Shown here piece after piece: positions 1 to 10,566 of a stretch of 64,000 nucleotides of DNA (positions are counted from its first letter, which is position 1; each line of letters starts with the position of its first letter). The notes beneath the pieces were generated by a model, which made no database searches, was not told the origin of the DNA, and worked only from the letters and a program-made list of their open reading frames with translations. Origin of the DNA: Paracyclopina nana. Its lineage: Eukaryota; Arthropoda; Copepoda; Cyclopoida; Cyclopettidae. Position numbers and translations under genes: made by a program. The stretch lies in the NCBI GenBank assembly GCA_019096065.1, contig JAGUCH010000009.1:134001-198000 (forward strand). Direction: 5' to 3'.

Positions 1-147
1 TAACAAGTCTGGCTTCACTCTTAACAAGTCTTACTCTACTCTTAACAAGTCTGCCTTTAGTCTACCCCATTAAGTTTTTACCAAGTCCAACTATTTAAAA
101 CATTGTACCATTCCCATGACTCACAGTTGACTCATGTTTGCTCACAG

Positions 148-3100
148 GGGCCTCACAAATCTGGTTGAGCTTGACCTGAGCGGGAACGCGCTGACCTCGG
201 CGCCGACCTCGGCTGTGGAGGACTGCAAATACCTCATGCGTTTGTCCTTGAGGTCAAATCCGATTGGGTCAATAGGTGAGGAGGCCTTTCGCGGCCTCCA
301 CGAGCTCGTGAGCCTCGACCTCAGCGGCTGTGGCCTTGAAAAAGTGCATCCCTATGCTTTCCGCGGCCTCGACAGCCTCGAATATCTGAGGCTGGAAGCC
401 AACAGGCTCACCACGCTTTCATCAGCTCAAAGTTTCCCACCAAACTTGAGGTATATTGACATATTTGGAGCCCAGGAGCGAGCTGTCAAAAACAGGCCTT
501 CAACTGCATGCAAAGGCCTGAAATATCCCATAAATTGGCTGGATGGGGCTAAAACTGGCTTTTTGTGGCTTGATAATGCTTTCTTGTCGATAATTAGCAA
601 TTTTTTGCAACTTATGCGTTACTTTGCTTTTTGGGCATTTTGGGGCTTTTCATGGCTTTTTCGAGCTTTTTTTGCAATTGGGCTTTGCTCACGGTGTAGT
701 TACATTTTTCCCAATAAGGTAAAAAAGATGGCATTAGGAGTAACCTCCGATTCTTTTTCAAATTCGCTTCAACTAGTTCGTCGCATAATCGTTATCATTT
801 GGCTTTTTGACTTTTAAAAAAGAAATATTTGGCGTTCTTGTCAAGAAAAGAGAGATTTTCTGCCTTTTCAAGAAAGCTCCACCATGTATCAAGCTTGCTT
901 TTCTTGGGCAAATTGTCCTGCAAAGCACACAATTATTACTCACTGTGCCTATAAAATGGCAACAAAACTGGATTAAATCTTACTTTTAAAAAGTTAGAAG
1001 ACTAAAATATTTGTAAATTAGTTGAAATATACCAAATCTGTTGACTTTAAAAATTGATCGGAGGTTAAATTTTTTTAGATCGGGGCTTGTAGCGGAGCAG
1101 GTGCAAACAGAAACAGATCGAAATTCAATTTTCAGCCTGCTTAGCCTACGCTTCAATTAGCTGGGCTATCATTAGCTCCTCCTAGCGGCAAAAATCATTA
1201 CTAACAGAGCCTCCGTAAGCAAAGCCCAATTATTCACTAATGATTGCGCTAACTCGCTGAGTTCCACTAAAATGGGCATTTAAGGGCTTTTTGGGCTAAT
1301 CAACCCTCTCGTGCCCAAGCTTTAGTTCGAATTGGTTCGTGTGGGCTTTTTGGGGCTTTTAGGGCTTTAGAACCGCCCAAGCTTTAGTTTGAATCAGTCC
1401 GTGTGGGCTTTTGGGGGCTTTTAGGGTTTAGAACTGCCCAAGCTTTAGTTCGAATTGGTTTGTGTGGGCTTTTTGGGGCTTTTAGGGCTTTAGAACTGCG
1501 CTTTAGTTCGAATTAGTTTGTGTGGGCTTTTTGGGGCTTTTAGGCTTTAGAACCTTTTAAGGCTTTTTAAGCTCATAAAAGCTTTTCAAGTATATAAGGT
1601 TTTTTTAGGGCTTTCAAGGCTTGTTTTGGACTTTTAAGGCTTTTGAGCTTGCTCAGTAATAGTGCTTAGGTTTTTGAAAATCGCCTTTTTGGGCCTTTTT
1701 TGTTAACCTTTACCTATATGTTGGAGCCTTATTGTGGGCTGTCAAAATCAGGACTTCAATTGCACGCAAAGGCTTGGAATATCCCAAAAATTGGCAAACT
1801 GGGGCTAAAAGTGGCTTTTTCAGGCTTAATAATGCTTTCTTGTCGATAATTAGCAGTTTTTGCAGTCTATGCGTGACTTTGCTTTTTGTGCATTTTGCGG
1901 CATCTCAAGGCTTTTTGAGATACTAAGCCTTTATGAGGCTTTTTTGAGACTTTTTGGAACTTTTTGGAGCTATTTTGGATTTTGGGGGGCTTTTTTGGGC
2001 TCAAATGGGCAAAAGTGGGTTCACTTAGTAGCTCAGTCTAGCACATAAATTGGCTAAAATTGGCATTTTTAGGTTTTTAAGTAGGCTTTCTTGTTGATAC
2101 TTAGCTTGAATTAGCTTATTTGAAATATGTTATCAAACTATTTGAGCCCATTTTGAATGAAAACAAAAAGAAGATGAACACAGCCTTGGTGGAAACTTTT
2201 TTTTCACAGAGTTTCTCAGTAAGCGGCTTTCTTTGACGATATTTTGAGAGAAATTGTTAATTAGCAAAAAAGCCTCTTGACAACTGAGCTTTCACTTTTG
2301 ACGTATTAGGCAAGCAATTTTTGGTGCTCTCGTCAACTCTTTGCGTAAAACATTGCCAAATTGGCAACAGAGAAATGCCCAAAAATTGCTCCAAATTAAG
2401 AAAGGCCCAATCTAGGTCAAAAATAGGTCCATGATTGGCCCATGATTGACCCATTTACGGTCTAAAATGGGTCCATAATTGGTCCAAGATTATTTCTCCT
2501 TTGGTCCACAATTTGGCAACAATTGTTCACAATCAGTTCCCGATCGGTTCACAATCAGTTCATGATTGGTTCACAATCAGTTCATGATTGGTTCACAATC
2601 AGTTCATGATTGGTTCACAATCAGTTCATGATTGGTTCACAATCAGTTCATGATTGGTTCACAATCAGCAAACAATTTGCCCACAATCAGCTCATGATTG
2701 GTTCACAATCAGTTCTCGATTGGTTCACAATCAGTTCTCGATTGGTTCACAATCAGTTCTTGATTGGTTCATTATCAGTTCTCGATTGGTTCACAATCAG
2801 TTCTTGATTGGTACACAATCAGTACTCGATTAGTTCACAATCAGTTCTCGATTAGTTCACAATCAGTTCTCGATTGGTTCACAATCAGTTCTCGATTGGT
2901 TCACAATCAGCTAACAATTTGCCCACAATCAGTTCTCGATCAGCCTATGAACAGTTCACAATTGGCCTACAATTATTTCACGATTAGCAAATCAGTTCAC
3001 CATCAGCATGAAATCACTTCACCATTAGCCTAGAATCAGTCCCGACAATTTGACCAAATATAACGCTCAAACAGCAAAATCAAGCCTTTTCCGCTCGATT

Positions 3101-6100
3101 TGTCCACATTTCTTAGCCAAATTAGGCTTGACTGTGCATCAAAAGACAACCCAATCGCACTTTCAAGCAATTTTCAAAGATTTGCCACATGGACATTTGG
3201 TCCAAATATTCTCAATGCTCGTCAGGTGAGCAGGGCCTTCCATTGGTGGCCTCAAATTGAATTTTCATGAAATGTCACTTACTTTAAAGGGACTTGACAC
3301 TTTATGGGAACCGATGGCACTGTGACTGTCACTTGCTCAGCCTGCATAATTGGATTCAGAATTTCACGGTGCCAGACGCTGTGGAGCCCCGCTGTGCCAC
3401 GCCCACGCCACGCCTACTCGACCGGAAAATCAAGGCCCTTGCAAAGGAGGACTTTGCTTGTGTCCCCAACGTCTCACCTACCTCCATGTACCTTGAGGTC
3501 ATTGAGGGCAAAAACATGTCCCTTGTTTGCTCCATTCAGGTATAATTAAGTCTTTTTTTCATAGATTTGATTCAATTTGAGTTGATTTGATAATTATTTG
3601 AATGCATCAAATTGGGATATAATCATTGGACCTAAATTAGTTTGGACCTAATTTAAGTTGGAACTTAATTAGTTTGGACCTAAATTAGTTTGGACCTAAA
3701 TTAGTTTGGACCTACATTAGTTTGGACCTAAATTAGTTTGGACCTAAATTAGTTTGGACCTAAATTAGTTTGGACATAAATTAGTTTGGACCTAAATTAG
3801 TTTGGACCTAAATTAGTTTGGACCTAAATTAGTTTGGACTTAAATTAGTTTGGACCTAAATTAGTTTGGACCTAAATTAGTTTGGACCTACAGAAAATTG
3901 TTTTGCTTACTCTTGAGCCTTATTTCCTCAAGTAGAGATCTGTGGTTTAAGTGGAGGGCTCTCCAAGTCACAGATATGTATACAGAAGCCAAAAGTCTAT
4001 TACCAATGCAGAGAGCTTCTCGTTTGATGAGCCAACTTATTATACAAATCACACCCAATGATAAAAGCTCTGTGAAAGCTACCGAAAACTGCTTACATTT
4101 TTGGTTATACAATGTCGTTAGCTGTATTTTTGTTCAACATTTGAGCCTTTGTGATTGAAGCATTTATCTATAATTAGATTCAATTTACGTCTATTTTTGG
4201 GCCAAGTGTGGTCCAACTAGTTTATTATTTGAAACTTTGTTCATCGTTAAAGATTGGTCCAATTATGGTTTAATTTTGGTCCAATTTTAATCAAGTTTTG
4301 GTCCAATGTTGATCAATTGAAGAATTTCACAGATTGGTATGGTCAATCATTGATCCAATTTTTGATAATTTTTCATTGGTTTAATTTTGGTCCAACTTTT
4401 TTCTAACTTTGGTTCAACTTTGGTTCAACTTTGGTTCAACGTTGGTTCAACTTTGGTTCAACTTTGGTTCAACTTTGGTTCAACTTTGGTTCAACTTTGG
4501 TTCAACTTTGGTTCAACTTTGGTTCAACTTTGGTTCAACATTGGTCAAACTTTGTTCCAGCTTTGGTCCAACTTTAGTCCAACATTGCTCCAACTTTGGT
4601 CCAACTTTGGTCCAACTTTGTTCCAACTTTGGTCCAACATTGCTCCAACTGTGGTCCAACTTTGGTCCAACATTGGTCCAAGATTGCTCCAACATTGGTC
4701 CAAGATTGCTCCAACATTGGTCCAAGATTGCTCCAACTTTGGTCCAACTTTGGTCCAACTTTGGTCCAACTTTGGTCCAACTTTGGTCCAACTTTGGTCC
4801 AAGATTGGGCTATTAAAGCTCGAAGTTTAGTCCATATTTGGTCTTCTCAAATGGTTTCTGTCGAAAACATATAATAAATCCCTTTTTTGCAGGCTTTTCC
4901 TGACGCCGTAGTGACTTGGCGGTACAAAGAGTCGCCCATTGTGAACAACAGCAAATATTCCTATGTCAATAGCGGATTTGGCGAGCAAAGGAAAAGCGAG
5001 CTCTTCCTGAGCCCAACTTCAATTGATGACAATGGCACCTTCACCTGCATCGCTGTGAACAAAGCAGGAATCGCCATTGCTGAGTTCACTTTACACGTCG
5101 TGGTCCCCGTCCCGCCAAAGCCACCACAGGTACATAAAACGAGGCTGTAAACAAAAACACCTACAAAGTGAAATGAACATTTATAGCGTCGAATTGGGCC
5201 GTAAAGTTGACATTTCACATTTCTTTTGCTTAATTTTACACTTGTAAAATGAAATACCCATGGCTCTTTTTATTTACACTTAGTCTGTAAAGTGGAATTG
5301 AAGCAGAGCATAACTTTACAGGCTCGTGTGAATGCAGGGAAAGAACAGCTTTGAAATTGGTATGTAAAATGGATTACCCGGCTATTGAAAATTATGCATA
5401 GGAAATTGGCTTGTAAAGTAAATTAACCAGGGACTTTTCAATTTGGCTTTATTATACAGCAATGCAAAAAAGTATTTATCTACATGGTGACCTTAGCATC
5501 ATTGAAGCTTGGTAGCATAAACTTCCTAGTAAAGTATTGCACCTGGGGCTGTTCACTTTACACAACCTCTAAAACCGCGCACAAATGACATCTTTATGGT
5601 ATATGCAAATATGGTAAAATATCCAGTCTCTGCCAGATCCATTTTTCATTTTACGACTTTGTGTTTAGGGGCAATAAAATGACTTTCCGGTGTGTAAAGT
5701 GATTTTTATAGGATGTTGTGGAGGAGCGCTTCCGCACCGAGTACGTGGTGGCAATTGTTGTGATTCTCCTCTTGGTCGTTGCCCCCCTCACTTTGACGAC
5801 TTTTTTGGCCAAGCGCTGCCAAAGGAATAAAAGCCGTGCCAAACGATTGCGATCATCGTCTGATGCTGCCAAACATTATAACAATGTCAACCACCAACAA
5901 GAAGATTCCATGATGACCATTCACACCAATCATCAGGTTTGATTATCCCCATCTAAATGCAAATGAGACGTAAGCGTCCACGCTGTGGACAGCTGGGCGC
6001 GAGCGCATTTACAATACTAGCAATATTTAGGAGTCCAAGGCAGGGAAATTGTGCTTTATCGCCTCGGATTACTTGAGCACAGAGTGAGCCATTTTAATAA

Positions 6101-6939
6101 GACATTTTTGATTAAGTTGGGCTAGAAATTGAGCTATCAATAGAGTTGACACTATAAAGATAGGAAGTTGTCCACACAAAAAAAATTAACAGGAATGCAA
6201 GTTTTCAAGACGATTTTTTCACTAAATTGTGTTATTTGCTTTTATTGATAGATAAAATGTAATATTGTGGCAATTGCGCCTTAAAAAACTTAAGAGCTAT
6301 GTTCAAAAATTAATTTATGCTACGTGTGATGAGCAAGGTTTGTGGGGGCGGTCGCTTCGCGCGCTCATCCCCAATAAAGCAGTTTTTCTCATATTTCTCT
6401 ATTTTTAGGATGCATCTTTGTCACCTGATCTCCTCAATCATCTAAGCAGCGAGGACAAAAGGGAGGTGAATAGATCAAATGAGCACCTGCTCGTGATGAA
6501 TGGCAGGTGCATAAAAGACGTTCCACCTGCTGTGCCAAAGCGGAGCACCTCCTTCGACTTGCCGGTGCCACCTATTGCTTTCGCTGACTCCACTGAAGAA
6601 GAATTCATGCCTCACCTGATGAGGCACCTGAAATCGGCACCTGCGCCAGAGGTGGCAATGATCCCACCTCCACCTCAGTACAAAGGTGTTCACTTTGCAC
6701 CTCAGGTGCAAGACGATGAGGAGTCTGAGGAAATCCCCGTGGAAGGGCTGCCAACCAAACCGGCTAAACCGCTTGGTGAAACCATAGCAATTAAGGTGCA
6801 AAATCAGGTGCCCATTTTAGCTTCCCTGAAGACAGTGACACCTCAGCCCAGCTCATTCAGTACTTTGCCAGCAAAATCTTGGGGTGTGACAAGAAGTGAC
6901 AAAGGTGTGACCAGCAGCATTGTCTGTCTGACTCGATGA
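148..6939 (+). CDS. LRR-Ig transmembrane receptor (kekkon-like), 3' part
   Basis: Five exons: 148-450, 3290-3539, 4893-5129, 5712-5936 and 6409-6939. All junctions are GT-AG and phases agree (2,0,0,0). The 5' end lies left of the window; 514 residues remain. Exon 1 holds about four leucine-rich repeats (LVELDLSGNALT, LVSLDLSGCGLE, LEYLRLEANRLT). Exon 2 is a cysteine-rich LRR cap beginning GNRWHCDCHL. Exons 2-3 form one Ig domain (SLVCSIQ, VTWRYKE, NGTFTCIAVNKAG). Exon 4 has a single membrane helix (YVVAIVVILLLVVAPLTLTTF) followed by a basic stop-transfer stretch. Exon 5 is a proline- and acid-rich cytoplasmic tail. LRRs, LRR cap, one Ig and one TM is the kekkon/LRIG-like layout of arthropod neuronal and growth-factor-modulating receptors. 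The exact orthologue cannot be chosen. Introns 1-3 are filled with minisatellites. Confidence 0.85.
1303..1560. repeat. tandem repeat, about 60-bp unit
   Basis: About four copies of a unit containing GCCCAAGCTTTAGTTCGAAT and GTGGGCTTTTTGGGGCTTTT, in the first intron of the LRR-Ig gene. Neighbouring sequence (550-2040) is rich in related ggctttttggg strings and holds no recognisable exon. Confidence 0.75.
2525..2990. repeat. minisatellite, 22-bp unit
   Basis: About 20 copies of GGTTCACAATCAGTTCTCGA plus TT, with variants (ttcatgatt, ttcttgatt). It lies in intron 1 of the LRR-Ig gene. Its open reading frames are a by-product of the repeat. Confidence 0.9.
3090..3240. repeat. dispersed repeat copy (gtgarcagggcc family)
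   Basis: It contains aatcgcactttcaagcaatt, then a diverged segment, then caggtgagcagggcc. The same order of blocks recurs at 61.96-62.15 and 63.06-63.73 kb. It ends about 50 bp before the LRR-cap exon. Confidence 0.5.
3640..3892. repeat. minisatellite, 16-bp unit
   Basis: About 15 near-perfect copies of AATTAGTTTGGACCTA in intron 2 of the LRR-Ig gene. The intron stretch 3893-4250 after it shows no exon. Confidence 0.9.
4255..4806. repeat. minisatellite, 11-bp unit
   Basis: Some 40 copies of CTTTGGTTCAA grading into CTTTGGTCCAA. The array fills the rest of intron 2 and ends 87 bp before the Ig exon. An 11-bp unit without stops is open in several frames on both strands, so the long ORFs here are not genes. 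Confidence 0.92.
5130..5711. other. intron 3 of the LRR-Ig gene, degenerate tgtaaagtg repeats
   Basis: No exon seen. The intron contains many diverged copies of a short string close to tgtaaaatg / cactttaca, an eroded minisatellite. Confidence 0.5.
6029..6090 (+). repeat. SINE tail fragment
   Basis: It reads ttaggagtccaaggca, then about 16 nt, then cgcctcggattacttgagc. This matches the 3' part of the SINE family described at 8.4-10.4 kb. It lies in intron 4 of the LRR-Ig gene. Confidence 0.5.
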
Positions 6940-8262
6940 TTTTTTGCACCTGGTTTTACACCTGCTCATTGGCATCACTCAAAAATGCACCTTCTCCTAT
7001 TTGAAAGAAGGTTTAAAAGTCTTAAATGGGCCAAGCACCTTTGTCACCAGAGTTGTCACAAGACTTGGACATGAAGTTACACCTGCGTCACGCACCTGCA
7101 CCTCTCTAAGGAATCACTAAATAGTCATGTGGATCACACAGTGAAAAAGGAGATCAATTAACTTTTTAATTTGATGACGCAAAGGATATAACACCAGTGT
7201 CAATTTGGGATTTGTCAACATTACACCTGTGTCACCAGAGGATTTGTCAAAGTCACACCTGCTAAAACTCTAAGAAACAGATGAATCTATGTGGTATCAA
7301 AGATTTGACATTGATGCCTGTTACAACTTTGTGTCATTTCAAATGTGACATTGGAGTTAACACATGTGACGCTTGATGATTGACACAATTTACAACTGTG
7401 ACATTTCAATTGTGTGATGCCTCTTTAGAGCATGTGTGACACTTCTTAGAACATGTGTGACACCTCTTAGAACATGTGTGACACCTCTTAGAACAAGTGT
7501 GATGACTCTTAGAAGATGTGTGACACCTCTTGCTCTTAGAACATGTGTGACACCTCTTAGAACATGTGTGACACCTCTTAGAACATGTGTGACACCTCTC
7601 CGAACATGTGTGACACTTGATGATTGGCATAAGTTTTAAGTGTGACACTTGAAATGAGTGATGCCTATTAGAACATGTGTGACACTTGATGATAATCAGA
7701 ATTCGCAAGTGTGACATTTGAAATGTGTGACACCTCACAGAACATTTGTGACAAGTGTGACATTGCGACAAATGTGACATGTAACAAAACAAACGTTACC
7801 ATCACTGATAAATTGCATAATTAAGTGTGACACCTTAATGGCAAAGCGGTTAAAATGTGTGACATCAGTTGTCGCTTTGCTAAAAATCCAATGTGACATT
7901 GTTCTATATTGGTGACGTAACAAGTGTGACACTTGTGCATAACGCCTGTTGAAAAGCAGTGAGTGACATTAACATCAGTTGAAACATGGTGTCATTTCAA
8001 ATGTGACATTATTTTGAACATTTGTGACTTTAGATGATGCACAAGTGTGACATTCATCAATTGGTAGGCTTTCAATGTGGACAACTCTGAGCTGGTGGAC
8101 ACTAGCACCACTTGAGACTGGCGGTGAAAAAAGGAAGCACTTTAGGGGCATTATTCATACTACAAATCAAAAATCGCCAACGTTCTGCTCAGCCCATTTG
8201 ACGACATTTCCTCTTACCTAAAAAAACTACTTATATATTATGTCTGACATTGTGAATAAATA
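6940..8262 (+). other. probable 3' UTR/downstream region of the LRR-Ig gene
   Basis: No further coding exon is seen after the stop at 6937-6939. The region is saturated with gtgtgacacct and gcacctg strings. An AATAAA-type signal (gaataaataagc) sits at about 8254-8262 and may end the transcript. The limits are inferred. Confidence 0.4.
7420..7765. repeat. minisatellite, 21-bp unit
   Basis: About ten copies of TGTGACACCTCTTAGAACA plus TG, then decaying copies to about 8060. The unit resembles the gtgaca/cacct strings in the last coding exon upstream. Confidence 0.85.
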
Positions 8263-8364
8263 AGCTTTCTCTTGTGCTATTTTTCAAACAATTCAAGCTT
8301 CATTCATTTTAAGCCGTAATAACCTTTAACTGATATTGTTAATTCTGTTAATGGAATTTGCTTG

Positions 8365-8600
8365 CTCTGCTCAAATAACCCAAGGCGGCATACCTTGGAC
8401 ACCTAACAAGTTAATTTTCAGGCTCATGTTAGACTTCAAGAAAATTTCACTGTTACAAGACCCAAAGGAGAATAGTGGGATTTTCTCAGCTCATAAAACT
8501 GCATAAGTAGACTTGAAAGGACTCGAACCCAGTCCTCTCGCATGAGAGTAATGAGCCTACGTTGTTGCGCCATTTTACTGTTAAGTTAGCTCACTTTGGG
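8365..8600 (-). mobile_element. tRNA-derived SINE copy
   Basis: Read on the minus strand, it has a tRNA-like head (tggcgcaacaacgtagg as A box, gggttcgagtcc as B box). A body follows, then a tail ending near ccgccttgggttatttgagc. It shares body strings such as cttgtaacag and tcccatta with the copies at 8.76-8.98 and 10.2-10.44 kb. Confidence 0.65.
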
Positions 8601-8671
8601 TCCGAGTAAGCGAACTAGTAGTTTAAATATGAGTCGACTCAATCATAACTAAGTTTTTGCATTAATAAAGC

Positions 8672-8985
8672 TGCATCAGGAGACATGAGAGGACTCGAAC
8701 CCAGTCCTCTGGCATGAGAGTCATAAGCCTATGTAGATGCACCATTTCGCAGCCAAATTAGGTCGCTCCGCTCAAATAATCCAAGGCGGCAAAGCACATA
8801 CTTTGGCCACCTAACAACTTAATTTCAAGTCAATTTTACTGTTACAAGACCCAAAGGAGGATAATGGGATTTTCTCAGCTAAAACAACTGCATCAGGAAA
8901 CATGAGAGGACTCGAACCCAGTCCTCTCGCATGAGAGTAATGAGCCTTCAACGTTGCGCCATCTCACTGCCGCCTTGGACTGGTT
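8672..8985 (-). mobile_element. tRNA-derived SINE copy plus an extra tRNA-like head
   Basis: Two tRNA-like heads on the minus strand (8680-8755 and 8890-8975) flank one body and tail. Both contain ggactgggttcgagtcc. The arrangement looks like one SINE inserted next to or into another. Confidence 0.6.
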
Positions 8986-9234
8986 TGTTTTTGGGGATGT
9001 GTGCAAAATAAAGGACTTGTTCTGTGTTTTTCGAGCTGCAGCAGCAAGTTTGTTTTTGTTTTGCCTTAATGAAGGTGCGGCTGGATTCAACTAAAAGTTT
9101 ATAGCGAGTGGATGTGTGTGAAACTGCGGTCTGCGCTCCAAGTAATCCCGCTTTTGTGGAGGCCACTACAGAATTATAGCAGGGCAAATTGCAAATGCAC
9201 ACAGGGCGATCTGGACATAACACTGCTCTTTTTT

Positions 9235-9860
9235 CAAATTCAAATTTGACTAGATTTGACTGGATTTGACTCAATTTTAACTAGATTTGACTCAATTTGA
9301 CTAGATTTGACTCAATTTTGATTAGATTTGACTCAATTTTGACTACATTTGACTCAATTTTGACTACATTTGATTCATATAAGACTCTAATTTGACTAGA
9401 TGTGAGTCAAATTTTTCTTGAAGACTCAAATTTGATTCTTATTTGACTGGGCTTGGCTCAGATTTGACTCAAATTTGATTTGTGTTAGACTAATTAGACT
9501 CAAATTTTCCTTGAAGACTCAAATTTGATTCTTATTTGACTAGGCTTGGCTCAGATTTGACTCAAATTTGATTTGTGTTAGACTAATTAGACTCAAATTT
9601 TCCTTGAAGACTCAAATTTGATTCTTATTTGACTAGGCTTGGCTCAGATTTGACTCAAATTTGATTTTATTAGACTAACTAGACTCAAATCAGACTAGAA
9701 TTTATAATATTTAACCACATTTGACAAAAATGTGGCCGGAAATGCTGCTAGATTTGACTGAAATATGACTAGATTTGACTATTTGGTCAAATTTGACTAG
9801 TTTTAATTTTATTCAACTAAATTTGAAATTTGACCAGATTTGACTGGATCGTAAACTACA
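9235..9860. repeat. minisatellite block, tgactagatttgactcaatt type
   Basis: Short tgactagatttgactcaattt units come first. They are followed by three copies of a roughly 115-bp higher-order unit (about 9.38-9.68 kb) containing tttccttgaagactcaaatt. Confidence 0.8.
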
Positions 9861-10129
9861 AATCTGACCTACCAAATTCGTATCTAAATTGCATTTCCAA
9901 TTGCTCCAAGTGATCATTGACTCGAGGTTGAGTTCCTCTCAAAATAAAATGTTGCGCTAAACGCGCAAATCATAGATAATAATTGAAAATACTACCTTAA
10001 TTTAAAAAAATGTTAAAAAAAAAGATTGACAACATTGAAGGATTCACTGTATTTTAAGCTGTACATTTTATGTAAACTTCAGAAATAGTTTATAAATACA
10101 GCCATGTAGTAGCACTCATAAAACTGCAT

Positions 10130-10442
10130 TAGAGTACTTGAGCGGATTCGAACCCAGTCCTCTCGCATGAGAGTAATAAGCCTACGTAATTAGCTCGCTC
10201 TGCTCAAATAATCCGAGGCGGCGAAGCACCTCTCGCATACTTTGGACACCTAAAAAGTTAATTTTCAGGCTCATGTTAACTCCAAGAAGATTTTACTGTT
10301 ACAAGACCCAAAGGAGGATAATGGGATTTTCCCAGCTAAAAAAACTTCATCAGGAAACATGAGAGGACTCGAACCCAGTCCTCTTGCACGAGAGTAATGA
10401 GCCTTCACATTTGCGCCATCTCACTGCCGCCTTGGACTGTAG
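10130..10442 (-). mobile_element. tRNA-derived SINE, full-length copy
   Basis: On the minus strand it starts near gcagtgagatggcgcaaatg and has the B box gggttcgagtcc. It runs through the shared body to a tail ccgcctcggattatttgagc at about 10200. A second partial head lies at 10135-10185. The tRNA fold is too degraded to be a functional tRNA gene. Confidence 0.65.
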
Positions 10443-10495
10443 TATCAAGTAGCATCTAAAAATGCAAAATATGCTTAGCCGTCAAGACTCTACAC

Positions 10496-10501
10496 TTTAT
10501 T
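10496..10501 (-). terminator. GMPPB polyadenylation signal
   Basis: TTTATT on the plus strand reads AATAAA on the minus strand, 66 nt after the GMPPB stop codon. Confidence 0.6.
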
Positions 10502-10566
10502 GCATGTAGTAAGCATAAAAGTACAACAATAAACATAAAAAAGCAATTGCAATGACCTAAGGAATA

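Noticed and set aside
2525..2990. CRISPR array
   Set aside because: Repeats are contiguous with no unique spacers, and the genome is eukaryotic; the same holds for every array here.
4387..4874. Overlapping ORFs on both strands of up to 147 codons
   Set aside because: They lie in an 11-bp minisatellite without stops; peptides simply repeat the unit in each frame.
8893..9274. Minus-strand ORFs of 65 and 108 codons
   Set aside because: They cover SINE and repeat sequence and match no family.
8513..10440. tRNA genes
   Set aside because: A and B boxes are present but the acceptor and T stems do not pair correctly, and copies share a non-tRNA body and tail. They are SINEs.
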